NCBI RefSeq assembly: GCF_964355755.1
Contig: NC_092677.1
Coordinates: 9,942,601-10,006,600 of the forward strand
Length of the DNA stretch: 64,000 nucleotides
Source: Antedon mediterranea
Lineage: Eukaryota > Echinodermata > Crinoidea > Comatulida > Antedonidae
Reading direction: 5' to 3'
This document shows positions 24,401-32,740 of the stretch, piece by piece (position 1 is the stretch's first letter; every line of letters starts with the position of its first letter). Made by a program: the position numbers and the translations under genes. The notes beneath the pieces were generated by a model, which did no database searches, was not told the DNA's origin, and saw only the letters and a program-made list of their open reading frames with translations.

Positions 24401-25128
24401 CTGTAATTTTAGGATATGGTCTGAAATGAGTAAAACCTGTTATTAGTTTATTATTAGCCTAGGTCTAGCTAAAATATAGACTATTATCCTATCTAGGCCT
24501 ACCTAGTAGGCTTATAGTAAGCCTAGATATGAAATAATTATTAAAATTAGTAATAAATAAATAGACACAGCAGGCTAGGCTAGGCAGGCTGGCGTAAATA
24601 TAGCATAAAACCATTCATATAAAAACATGTAATTTTTTAGATGTTTTTATATGAATGGTTTTATGCTATATTTGTTTTTATTGGGTTTTCTTTGTTATTA
24701 TGACGAGCAATGAATTTCCTTTTTGAGGATCAATAAAAGTTTTATGCTATATTTGTTTTTATTGGGTTTTCTTTGTTATTATGACGAGCAATGAATTTCC
24801 TTTTTGAGGATCAATAAAAGTTATCTTATCTTATCTTATCTTATTTGTATCTGCCAAACATTATTAATAATAATATAAATGATGAATGAAAAATCACTTG
24901 TTTAAATATGTTTATTACACAAGAACTATTTAAATATATTTACAATTTTTCCCATGGTTTAAAAGACACTGTGTTTTGTGAATGCGCCAGATCATTTTCC
25001 ATACGCCAGGCTGGCTGAAGACGAAACTTATCCCTAACACGAAGCAGATATGCGCCTGCCAAACACGTTAGCAGCACTACAAAATCACGCAGGCTGAATC
25101 TCCGAAGACGATTTCCAAGGGCCTCCAT
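5076..25128 (-). CDS. FG-GAP repeat membrane protein, 3' end not found
   Basis: Sixteen exons join in one frame (604 codons): 24944-25128, 24377-24420, 23626-23843, 22568-22680, 22433-22464, 21950-22055, 21130-21193, 20873-20989, 20029-20133, 19452-19557, 18932-19044, 18494-18608, 18008-18145, 9125-9200, 8484-8622 and 5076-5216. All introns are GT..AG and phases match. Residues about 14-30 form a signal-anchor helix. FG-GAP-like calcium loops are seen at residues 69-77 (DIESDGKNE) and 428-438 (DFNQDGNLDEV). From memory, it follows the plant FG-GAP protein At3g51050 along its length: VLCFD, GDGGLVVVG and PHRW fall in the same order. That family is about 700 aa with a C-terminal helix, so roughly 90 residues are missing here. 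Those exons lie left of 5076 or outside the window. The biochemical role is unknown to me; a secretory-pathway propeller is inferred. The start is the first ATG before the helix. Confidence 0.8.
5408..5765 (+). repeat. repeat with AAAGGCAAATTACTGAAAA
   Basis: The word plus AATGCTGTGGGTATCAGTGG occurs at 5410 and 5705 and, shorter, at 49085 next to the (TA)n. An interspersed repeat of unknown class. Confidence 0.5.
5806..6890 (-). mobile_element. second Penelope-like fragment, split by a MITE
   Basis: Reading right to left, 6880-6690 codes for a GIY-YIG domain (YLIYCNICGKQYIGETKNTL, QPVAEHFN, GHSI). After a frame change, 6710-6560 continues the same protein. A 500-bp inverted-repeat element (6054-6554) then interrupts it. 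The 3' region resumes at 6053 and ends with CTGATGA..GAAA (5847-5821), the border motif of this element type. The right edge stops in a TA run at about 6890. Confidence 0.7.
6054..6554. mobile_element. MITE with about 45-bp terminal inverted repeats
   Basis: Ends are GAGGTTTCGCAA.. and ..TTGCGAAACCTC, extending inward through a matching inverted block rich in CGAATACG/CGTTTTCG. Inserted in the Penelope-like fragment. No coding capacity. Confidence 0.7.
6891..8483. other. intron 15, nothing recognised
   Basis: AT-rich, no coding signal or clear repeat beyond a TA run at about 6888-6905. Confidence 0.5.
8824..9013 (+). repeat. 11-bp tandem repeat, about 17 units
   Basis: Unit GGCATATCTAT, nearly perfect, in the 500-bp intron between exons 14 and 15 of the FG-GAP gene. 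Confidence 0.9.
9274..11210 (+). repeat. 43-bp minisatellite array, about 1.9 kb
   Basis: Main unit of 43 bp built from ACACCACACACTACCATACG and CTAACACACATCACCATCAT with ATT. Variant units carry CCACCACTTGCTATCATATG and CTCTACTACATGACACC and recur at intervals, suggesting higher-order units. It lies 75 bp upstream of exon 14 of the FG-GAP gene. The right third decays. Confidence 0.88.
11582..11622. repeat. perfect 20-bp hairpin, 1-nt centre
   Basis: ATAAAACGTACATTTAAGAC is followed after one base by its exact reverse complement. Confidence 0.85.
11985..12453 (-). mobile_element. SINE with 5S rRNA head and tRNA-like second promoter
   Basis: Reading from 12453 leftward there are four parts: a nearly full-length 5S-like head (to 12337); a tRNA-like block (12330-12261) with TGGTGTAATGGT and GGGTTCGAGG; a body with TTAAAGAAC and GAGTAGGGG; and a poly-A tail (T run at 11985-12007 on the plus strand). 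Members of the 5S-headed SINE3 type and 5S-tRNA types such as AmnSINE1 have this plan. Confidence 0.75.
12337..12453 (-). rRNA. 5S rRNA-like sequence (SINE head, not a gene)
   Basis: The minus strand reads GGCCATACTGCGTTGA, ACACCGGTTCTCGT, GATCACCGAAGTTAAGCAAC and GGGCCCGGTT in 5S order, with the internal control region recognisable. The 3' end has drifted and the sequence continues into a SINE body, so a working 5S gene is unlikely. Confidence 0.7.
13896..13907 (+). repeat. target-site duplication, left
   Basis: AATATGACACCT, repeated exactly at 15947-15958 on the other side of the fold-back element. A related Helitron-internal block at 16590 shows the same word followed by the right-flank sequence, i.e. 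the empty site. Confidence 0.7.
14000..14863 (-). pseudogene. Penelope-like GIY-YIG fragment, left arm
   Basis: Mirror copy of the right arm. The translated part is identical to it, from the RKATHTNQY motif through the GIY-YIG domain to the same stop. It lacks even the short RT stretch carried by the spacer. No own start codon is evident, so it is a fragment. Confidence 0.8.
14866..15814 (+). pseudogene. Penelope-like RT end plus GIY-YIG endonuclease, right arm
   Basis: Open to the stop at 15814. It starts inside the reverse transcriptase (SIPFLDTLI, then RKATHTNQYLDF and SHHPLQHK, a Penelope signature). It ends with a GIY-YIG nuclease domain (CGVVYKVGCTNCEMVYIGETGRALKTRIKEH split over two lines of the domain, with the Cys pair and YIGETGR). 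The catalytic RT part is absent. The reading frame runs further left only because it crosses the palindrome centre, so that portion is not Penelope protein. Confidence 0.8.
15947..15958 (+). repeat. target-site duplication, right
   Basis: AATATGACACCT, exact partner of 13896-13907. It is followed by ATTCAATTACAC, which is close to the sequence after the same word at 16590. Confidence 0.7.
17109..17271. mobile_element. MITE family 1, best copy
   Basis: Ends AAGCTCTGTCTACACTATCA.. and ..TGATAGTGTAGACAGAGCTT. The internal words ATATGGTAG and GGGCACATCA recur in all copies. Lies in intron 13 of the FG-GAP gene. Confidence 0.8.
17640..17835. repeat. interspersed repeat, also at 58000-58200
   Basis: Shares TGGCCCTCCAACG, GGCCTC.GGT.TTTT, GGGCACTGCTCAGG and CCCGTAAGC with 58000-58200. 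Possibly a hAT-type remnant; family not determined. Confidence 0.5.
20345..20855 (+). repeat. GTT/GTG-rich minisatellite in intron 8
   Basis: Composite repeat of GTTGTTGATTGTGGTG and GTTGTTGAGTGTTGTGGTAG modules with longer-range duplication. It begins 18 bp after the exon 8 donor (20873). Translated minus frames look like Asn/Thr or Gln/His runs and are not taken as coding, since exon 8 joins exon 9 in phase. Confidence 0.85.
21278..21622 (+). mobile_element. SINE with tRNA-Ser/Leu-like head
   Basis: The head (21278-21358) starts GGGAGTGGCCGAGCGGTTAA, has GGGTTCGAGGC and ends CTCCA, like a class II tRNA. The body shares TTAAAGAAC, TTCGAGACGAGTAGGGG and CCCCGGTGTAC with the 5S-headed SINE and the copy at 61911. 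It lies in intron 6 of the FG-GAP gene. Confidence 0.75.
21698..21824. mobile_element. MITE family 1 copy
   Basis: Same ends as 17109-17271, with shorter interior. Intron 6 of the FG-GAP gene. Confidence 0.75.
23190..23521 (+). mobile_element. LINE 3' fragment (RT C-terminus plus tail)
   Basis: The plus strand codes SRLKTYGDQAFAVAAPKLRN followed by NLPDP, the common C-terminus of CR1/L2-type LINEs. After a frame break comes the 3' tail CGCTTTGGGAC..AAGCGCTATATAAAT with a short ACATA/CATAAC repeat. Lies in intron 3 of the FG-GAP gene. Confidence 0.65.
24599..24670. repeat. 30-bp hairpin with 12-nt loop
   Basis: 24599-24628 (TATAGCATAAAACCATTC..) pairs exactly with 24641-24670. It abuts the duplicated retroelement tail. 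Confidence 0.8.
24658..24843 (+). repeat. retroelement 3' tail, duplicated
   Basis: An 81-bp stretch ending TTTTGAGGATCAATAAAAGT occurs twice in tandem (from 24661 and 24742) and ends in (TTATC)n. This resembles the GAGGATCAATAAA plus short-repeat ends of many animal LINEs. Confidence 0.55.
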
Positions 25129-25357
25129 TTAATTAGATAAATAATATTATATAAATAATTGAACTTGACATATTAAAAACACAATTATAAAGAACAACAG
25201 TCTGGTAAAACAACAGTTTGGTAAAATAATGTATTTAGGCTCATCATGTGCAACGAATTGTAAATAAAACACGATTTCTTCGAAAGTTGATGGAAGCTGC
25301 CATTTTAAACTTTCTAGCGTCTGGATCTCAACGACTATTTTTACAACCCTGGGGATC

Positions 25358-25526
25358 GAGGTATATTCAGAGCGTCATTTCGACGATCGAGCATTCTCTA
25401 CTTCTACGGAGCGCCATTTATGCCTTTATTTACTTCCGAAATAGAAATAGTACTACGGTAACTGGTTCAGTGGACCAAATTTAGCACCAGTGGAGCACAG
25501 TGATATAAAATAGAAATAAGTCACTA
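25358..25526 (+). repeat. left arm of a 170-bp inverted duplication
   Basis: Matches 27619-27790 on the opposite strand, from GAGGTATATTCAGAGCG to AAATAAGTCACTA. A direct partial copy follows at 25570-25640. It overlaps the region upstream of the FG-GAP gene start. Confidence 0.8.
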
Positions 25527-25746
25527 ATTTTAATATCTTTTCGTGTGTTAATACACTGTGCTCAAGTGGACCCAATTTGGAGCCAGGGGAGCACAGTGAT
25601 ATAAAATAGAAATAAGTCACTGAATTTTAATATCTTTTCGTATTAAGCATATTTGAATACCTACCATACCTACCATACATTTTCGACAATACAGTGTGAC
25701 ATATCTCTATTTAAAAAAAAAAAACAAAATTAAAAAAAAAAAAAAT

Positions 25747-25822
25747 ATCCGTCGAGGTTCGAACCCCAGCCGATAGTACTCAAAACTGAGCATTACCCGT
25801 TACGCCACCAAGTACATGACTG
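25747..25822 (-). repeat. tRNA-like sequence
   Basis: The minus strand has TGGCGTAACGGGTAATGC and GGGGTTCGAACC at tRNA spacing, followed by long T/A runs. The cloverleaf is weak; probably a pseudogene or SINE head. Confidence 0.45.
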
Positions 25823-25908
25823 AAAAGCTGATAATAGTCTATTTATACGTGTATTACGTAATTGATCATTACGTGATAAATATCCTATCAACCTTGCTAA
25901 AACCAAAA

Positions 25909-26160
25909 TGATCAGTTAGCTCAGTCGTCTGAGCGTCGTGTTAACAACACGTATGTCGTGGGTTCGATGCCCATGCTGGTCGGTGGAATAGAGTTAAGGC
26001 TATGCGAGCCACTGTGTTTGGGGTTCACAGATCATACGTCCCCCTTTCCACCACACATCATGAGGCGACAACATCAATGCATCTGGTGATGTGGTGGAAA
26101 CGACCCCAAAAGGCTGTGGCAGGGCCTTAGTGCTGAGGCAGGGAGAGCACATTTACCATC
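25909..26160 (+). mobile_element. SINE with tRNA-Val-like head
   Basis: The head (25909-25983) contains TAGCTCAGTCGTCTGAGC, an anticodon arm with loop TTAACAA (anticodon AAC, valine) and GGGTTCGATGCCC. An unrelated body follows, ending before a T run. The acceptor stem is imperfect and there is no terminator next to the head, so a SINE is preferred over a tRNA gene. Confidence 0.6.
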
Positions 26161-27118
26161 TTTTTTTTTTTGGCTCTCGCAAACTGCTTTGGCGGTTTAA
26201 ATTTTATGTTTAGCGCCCTCAATTTATTTTAATGTTAAAAAAAGGTAATTAATTCTCTTCGTTACGTGTTTTGAAGAGAATTAATTTTATCTCATCGTAG
26301 TTTGGTATGCCATGCGTTTGTTATGCAAATGAGTGTGCACATGTGCTGTGGGAAAGATGGTATTGTTAGTCATTCGCGATCAACACACAACACTGTTCAA
26401 TTTTTATTTTGTTAATCTTTTACATTATAATTATAATTCTACCGTTACACATTATAGTGTATTTTTAAATATCCGTTTAATGCAAGATATTGTATATTGT
26501 AGGCCTACTGATATTATGTTGTGAATAAAAGTTTATGGTAGAATAAATAAATAAATATGTTTTAAGCAGATCTTCGAAATTGAAGCCTAATTATGAAGTC
26601 GAGTTTTTTAAAACCCAACCTAAAATTCGCATCTGGATAGTTGAAATTTAACATTATAATTATGAAAGGTGATAATTGTAATTGTTTTCTAAATTATAGA
26701 AATATTAAAATTAGTAAGTAGGCTTTTGTGTGCTAGCTCTGTTTGTATTTCATAATTTTGTTTTGTTGAATTACCGTCACGGCCACGTGCATTGCATGTC
26801 TCACACTTGGGAAACAATCACCATTGTATGGCTGGTCCTGAAGACTTATATATTTCGTTTCATAATTTCCGGGGAAAAAGCTTCCATTCTTAGCTCTGCC
26901 CCAACCTTGGTGAGCTTAACTGGAGACTTAATATTTAATTTCATATTTCAATAAATATTTTTTCAAAATTGTCTTTGCTTAGCCCCAATCACGGTGGGGT
27001 AGTGAAGACTCTTATACATCATGTTTCAAAATACTATAGGTGTCATTTCTGGGACCTTGTAGTTGTTTTAAACAAAGAAATTGCATTTTATTTGTCAGGA
27101 ATTTGTATGATTTATTTC

Positions 27119-27175
27119 TTTTTATTTTGAAATGCGCCTTGAGCACTCTGGAGTGGTATGTGCGCTATAAAAATC

Positions 27176-27241
<66 letters not shown>
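27119..27241 (+). repeat. LINE/SINE tail with (TTA)n microsatellite
   Basis: TGCGCCTTGAGCACTCTGG and GTGCGCTATAAAAAT are followed by about 64 bp of TTA repeats (27178-27241) with one G. A classic LINE 3' end. Confidence 0.65.
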
Positions 27242-27242
<1 letters not shown>

Positions 27243-27618
27243 ACAGTTTGGTATGCCGTGCGTTGTTATGCAAATGAGTTTGTGCAGGTGTAATGGGGAA
27301 GATGGCATTGTTAGTCATTCGCGGTGAACACGCCACAAAATTAAATTTAAAAGTTGGGTTCACTTGAGCACATTAACATACGATCTGATTTCCCAAACAC
27401 TACATCAATAGTCAATGTGTGGGAGGATTATAGTGTTATAGAGGAGTATGGATGTGTGTTTATTAATGAAATGACCGAGCACGTGATAAGATGGAGATGG
27501 ACAAGCCCATTTGGTTTATTTACATGAAAAGAAAAAGATAAATTTGAATCAATGTGAATGCCAAGATGTTTCTGTTTGTCAGTTTGTGATATGGGTATAT
27601 ACGAAACGATATTAAAAG

Positions 27619-27790
27619 TAGTGACTTTTATTTCTATTTTATATCACTGTGCTACCCTGGTGCTAAATTGGGTCTACTTGAGCAGTTACCGTAGTAGGCC
27701 TACTATTTCTATTGTTGAAGTTAATAAAGGCATAAATGGCGCTCCGTAGAGAATGCTCCAGTCATCAGAATGACGCTCTGAATATACCTC
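27619..27790 (-). repeat. right arm of the inverted duplication
   Basis: Inverse of 25358-25526. It differs by a 6-bp gain that makes TAGGCCTA at 27693, where the left arm has only TA. Confidence 0.8.
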
Positions 27791-28052
27791 GGATATTGGG
27801 AGGGATATTGTGGTAGAACCTGGAGTATGGCATGGAGATAGCGTCCTGCAGTATATAACAGTATATATAAAGCAATTTTCGTACTGGTTATGGGTTAAAT
27901 TCAATCATTTAGTGACATAATAGTACAAACTACGACTACCCTGGATAAACAGACCTTTGACCCTTTCGTCACGGTTGTTAGAGCACGCCAAACTAAACAG
28001 GTTAACGCAGCTTAAATACCAAATAATTAGCACAAAACCCAACCCAGTCATT

Positions 28053-31000
28053 ATGAATGTTGCTGGTAAAGTAGCTTTAATATCTGGTGCCGCAGAGGGT
28101 CTAGGAAAGGCATTCACAATAAAATTATTGAAAAAACAAGCTAAGGTTCGCTATTATTTTCTTATACAGTATTTATATTTTTTCCAGATACAGTATTACA
28201 TAAGCATAGTCATATCCAGGTACAACTATGACACGCCAAGATGACCATAAAATATGTTGCATATTGATGACTGGCGTGTATAGAGACCTGCCGATATTTA
28301 TAATGTACAGTAATATTTTAACACATTTTATTTCAATATTTTAAGGCGGTAGGAATTTTAGATATTCAACAAGAAATGGGAGAAGTGACTAAAAAACAGC
28401 TGAACAGCGAATACGGAGAGGATAAAGTGCATTTTATAAAATGTGACGTCACAGACAAGGTTCAATTAGAAGGTAATTAAACGTAACCGTAATATTGCAC
28501 ATAATGGGTGATGCATCATTGCCGCTTTATCTTTCCTAGCCTCCTCTTTCCATTTTGTCATGTCATTCAATCAGATCGTTCGTGCCTATGACCTAGCTTC
28601 AGTGGGCGTGGGGAGGGGTGAGCGTTCTTCCCTAGCTGGGCTTAGATCATGGGGGTATAAACCTCCATGCTTAGATGTTCCAAATGTCATGTATTTATTT
28701 ATTTTTTTATATTCCCGTTTTTAATTTGTTTTGTAGAAGCTTTCGGTAACGTCAAGGACCGATTCGGACAAATTGATTTGGTGTGTAACAATGCTGGAAT
28801 TGCTAATGAGTCAAAATGGGAGAAAATGCTCGAAATTAATCTGGTATGAACAGCTGACGTTTATTAACTCAATATCACCATTTATAGGCTTTAAAAGCGT
28901 GCACGGTTCCTATTTTAAAGCAACGCAACGGCGAGGTGCAACGCGAGTAATAACGACACGATTTATCTGAATTTGCCTTGCGCAAAGGGACGCTAAAGCG
29001 TGGTTCCCACTAGAACGCAACGCAACATAACGCAGCAAAGTATCGACGCAAGGTGCTGTATTACGTAATCACAAGTGGGAACCGACGACGCCACAATGCT
29101 GCAAAGTCGCAGGTTTGATTTCACGCAGGCGGGGAATGGCATTTTCTTACGTTGCATAGGTTGCATTACGTTGCATTGCTAGTGGGAACCACGCTTTACG
29201 TACACGACGCAACGCAAAGTAATCTGACCAATCACAAGCAAACGGGGCTTTACTGCATTTTTGTTCTTAAGTTGTACAATTACGGTGCATGCACTTTCAA
29301 AATTTGCTTTCTGTTTTCAGACAGCCGTTATGCGTGGGAGTTTGCTAGCACAGAAATATATGGATCAAGAAAATGGCGGATCCGGAGGCGTTCTTGTAAA
29401 TGTAGCATCGATGGCTGGTAAGTATTTCGTGAAACTGATTTTTACATATTTTGACTGCATAATTTGTAAATTTCTGTACGCCTGTTTTACCGGAGTTTGT
29501 GTCTTACGTTTTGTCTGAAATTGAATCCTTTATTTAGTAAGTCTGCTTGCTTTCTCGTTAATGTGCGGGAAAATACGGACTCGGAGACGTTTACATTGAT
29601 TAGCTATATTTGTAAACGACCACATATAAGAACGACAACTTCTCAGCATTTATTTGCGGTAACCGTTTATATAGAATTTAAAAAATAACGACCAAGTTAG
29701 GCTATATAACAACCCCCTTTTCCATGCATTATTGTAGACCATTTTCTCATTTTAGGAATAGAACCAGTGCCGTTCTCGCCCGCTTATGCGGCAAGCAAAC
29801 ATGGAGTTATAGGATTGAGTAGATCGTTAGCGGTTTGTATTTTTTATAATTGTGCCATTTTAGAACCCTGTGTACAGTTCACCATAGACTTGCCCCAAGT
29901 CTGTATTCATTGTCTTTTTTTTTTCGATTTTTGTCTGAAAATAAAACTAAAGTAGTATACGTATTAAACGCCATATGTGCCAAAATATTTATCTTTTTAC
30001 TAATATTAAAACAAAACTCCGACTGGAAGCGAGACTAAGTTCACCATAACAAAATGCATTTATTTTACGTTAATGGTTGCACAATTTTCAAGCACACAGC
30101 ATGCAGCATGGACATTATTATGTGGGGTTGTTGGCATTTAACTATTGTGCAATTGAATAAAATGTCTCCTTTACTACAGTCAAATAACTGGGATAAACAA
30201 GCAATTGTCCCCACGTCGTCAAGCTTGGTTCCCATTGGATGCAACGCAGTAACTCAACGTAAATGATTGATCAATCACAATCAATGAAATATTCAAACTT
30301 TCGCTTGTCATTGGTCAACTCGCTTGCGTTGGTCTCCAGTGGGATCCGAACTGAGCTTTAGAGGAGATTGCTCTACATGAAAAGAGTCTGGGAAAAGAAT
30401 CACATCAAAAATATAACAACCCAGCCCATTATATTCTAACTATCGTTTCTTTTTTTCTTGTTAGACTAACCCTTTGTTTGTGTCCAATGGTATTCGTGTG
30501 AACGCACTCTGTCCAGCCTTTGCTCGAACTGCTATTCTGTATGGTAATGAACCGTACGGTTTTACAAAGGAACACCTAGCCTCAATTATGAAAAAGTTTA
30601 AAATATTACCGTAAGTTGGCGTCGTAAAGGTATAATATAATGCGTGATCATTAAGCTTGGTTCCTACTAGGACGTAAAGCAAGGACGTAAACGCAACGCA
30701 AGCGTGTTAACCAATGACAAGCGACAGTTTAAATAATCCATCGCTTCGCGATTGGTCAATTCACTTAAGTTGCGTTACGTCCTTGTGTTGCGTCTCTAGT
30801 GGGAACCAAGCATTATATTAAAAAAAAACAATTAGGTAAACACTGGAAAAAAATTATACCGGTATTGATATTTTAGGTCTTTTGCTTTGCGTCGTCTGAC
30901 CTTTGTACCCACTTGGACTCAACACGACGACGTAGACACGACCCAAGTGAGTTGACCAATCACAAACGCCAGTTTGGATGATCCATATCGCGTCATGATT

Positions 31001-31277
31001 AGTCAAAATACTTGCGGCGCACTTAAGTCCTTGTGTTGTGTCCTAGGCCGGGGAACCAACTTTTAGAGAGGAGGAACCAAGTAGGCATACAGACCACTAA
31101 TATTCACGTTTGTTGCTTTTGCTCGATTTTGAAATACTCTTGTTTTTATTTTTTAGGGTATCTATTGTGGCAGAGGCATTTATGAAATTGGTTGAAGAAG
31201 ACCGAAATGGCCATGTCATGCGCGTAACAGGTTCTAAGGGTATTGACCTCCAAACTTATAAGACAGCGCCACTATAA
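28053..31277 (+). CDS. HPGD-like short-chain dehydrogenase, copy A
   Basis: Seven exons give 255 aa: 28053-28145, 28346-28472, 28737-28843, 29321-29417, 29756-29832, 30465-30610 and 31157-31277 (stop TAA). Splice phases are 0,1,0,1,0,2. The product is a classical NAD-dependent short-chain dehydrogenase closest in layout to animal 15-hydroxyprostaglandin dehydrogenase, which oxidises the 15-hydroxyl of prostaglandins in the cytosol. Visible residues are SGAAEGLG (cofactor loop, residues 11-18), Asp37 (expected NAD preference), NNAG (91-94), catalytic Ser139, Tyr152 and Lys156. It is the most diverged copy: exon 6 is longest (146 bp) and the tail ends TAPL rather than HEFEEVK. MITEs sit in introns 3, 5 and 6. 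The true substrate cannot be read from sequence. Confidence 0.88.
28996..29197. mobile_element. MITE family 2 copy, intron 3 of copy A
   Basis: Ends AAGCGTGGTTCCCACTAG.. and ..CTAGTGGGAACCACGCTT. The interior is rich in ACGCAACGCA/TGCGTTACGT. Confidence 0.8.
30221..30358. mobile_element. MITE family 2 copy, intron 5 of copy A
   Basis: AAGCTTGGTTCCCATTGG.. with a diverged right end (CCAGTGGGATCCGAACTGAGCTT). Interior includes ATTGGTCAACTCGCTTGCG. Confidence 0.6.
30653..30811. mobile_element. MITE family 2 copy, intron 6 of copy A
   Basis: AAGCTTGGTTCCTACTAG.. to ..CTAGTGGGAACCAAGC, 42 bp after exon 6. A more diverged copy follows at about 30880-31065. Confidence 0.75.
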
Positions 31278-32591
31278 ACTCTATTTTTGTATACTGTAAG
31301 CCTATATAAAATGAGAATTTTAAAAAAACCGTGTACATAAATTCCTTGATGGCATTCATGCAATGCCGTGTTATTTTGTATAACGTTAGGCCCTACTAGG
31401 CCTACATATGGCCCAACGCCGTCCCATATTGAGATTAACATTTTCTAGGCCTATTGCTGTTATAACGTAAACATTATATAATATGTCAATGCGACCAAAT
31501 TTTACCCGATTCCCTGTGCTGTCACGAGAAATCGGTCCGATTTTGGACGTAGGCCTAATCAACGGCCAAAATCGGAACGGTCATATTATTATTTATTACT
31601 GTTTATTTACTTTACGCATAGTTTACTTCAACCATTTTAGACTTTTTACATGCTTCTTATGACATTTTTAAGAATAAAAAAAAAAACATTTTAAAGGCCG
31701 GACCAGTTTTGGCGGCTGTTTCAACGCCAAAATAGATCCGGCCGGATCACATTTCGCGTTACATATCAACATTTTGTAGGAACTCCGATATTATTAAGCG
31801 AATCTCATGGTACGTATATCACTTGCGGTGCCTGTATTATCATGTAAGGTTTATATGGTAGGCCTACAACAGGCGAATAGGCCTACGTAAACAGTACCGA
31901 GAACGTGGTCGCTTTTTGTCTTACCCCAGTTTAATATAATGTGTTGCTTGTTTTTAAGCGCCATTCCGATCGTTATAAAATGTGGCATATACATTGGCTA
32001 CATTATTTTCGTTCCAACGATTGCCGCAAAAGAATTCAACGGGGTAATAACCGAGCTGTACTATATTTTGTACAAATCTTTAAGGATATATTTCCCCCCA
32101 AAAACATGAAAATGAAGACTAATTATATCAGACTTTGAATGTTATTTTGTAGTTTTAATAAAAAAGTTAATCACTTCCATAGAAAAAAAATCATATAAAA
32201 ATCCATTGGCTGGCAGCCAATTTGACAATATTTTGCTTTAGGCCTAAATTACACATTTTTCAGGTAAATACATTTTTTTTCGATCAATTTTAGGTCAAAG
32301 TGGATAACTATTACGTTACATAAAAATGGAATATTTAAAAAAAAGTTTTTTTCAGGAGGACAATACATCTTTAAACTGAAGGTGTATATGGGCACATTTG
32401 TCTCTTACCCGAGGCTATATAGCTGGGGCTACATCATTAGACCTTTAGGGGTGACTTAAAGTGAATACCATTGGTAATCATCAGGTAATTATTAGGCCTA
32501 CTGGCAAAATAATCGTAAGATCATAAAGAAAGAGTGAATTGCAGCTATATATTTGCTATCTGCAAATAGGCTTAACAAGCAACAAAAACAA
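31278..32591. other. spacer between copies A and B
   Basis: No gene seen. It holds seven TAGGCCTA copies and, at 32150-32380, a diverged end of the MITE family duplicated at 37806 (GGACAATACATCTTTAA). Confidence 0.5.
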
Positions 32592-32740
32592 CTAGAGCTA
32601 TAAAATCATAGTTCATCATAATATATTATGTAGAAATATTAACTCTTGATAAAACGGGTCAATAAAAACTGAAATATATCACAGCAGGATTGTTAAGCTA
32701 TTTCATAAAACAGGTGTAGTCCATACGTAAGGCATTTGCT
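32592..32740 (+). promoter_or_regulatory. likely promoter and 5' leader of copy B
   Basis: TATAAAA at 32599-32605 lies in the block AGCTATAAAATCATAG. A related block without a clean TATA (GCTATACAATCATAG) recurs at 56286, upstream of copy F. The following 100 bp up to the ATG also recur there. Conservation between duplicates may be descent only; the start site is inferred. Confidence 0.4.

Noticed and set aside
25909-25983. Functional tRNA-Val(AAC)
   Set aside because: Imperfect acceptor stem and continuation into a SINE-like body.
27040-27363. Poly-Ile or poly-Asn proteins
   Set aside because: They are the (TTA)n tail of a LINE.
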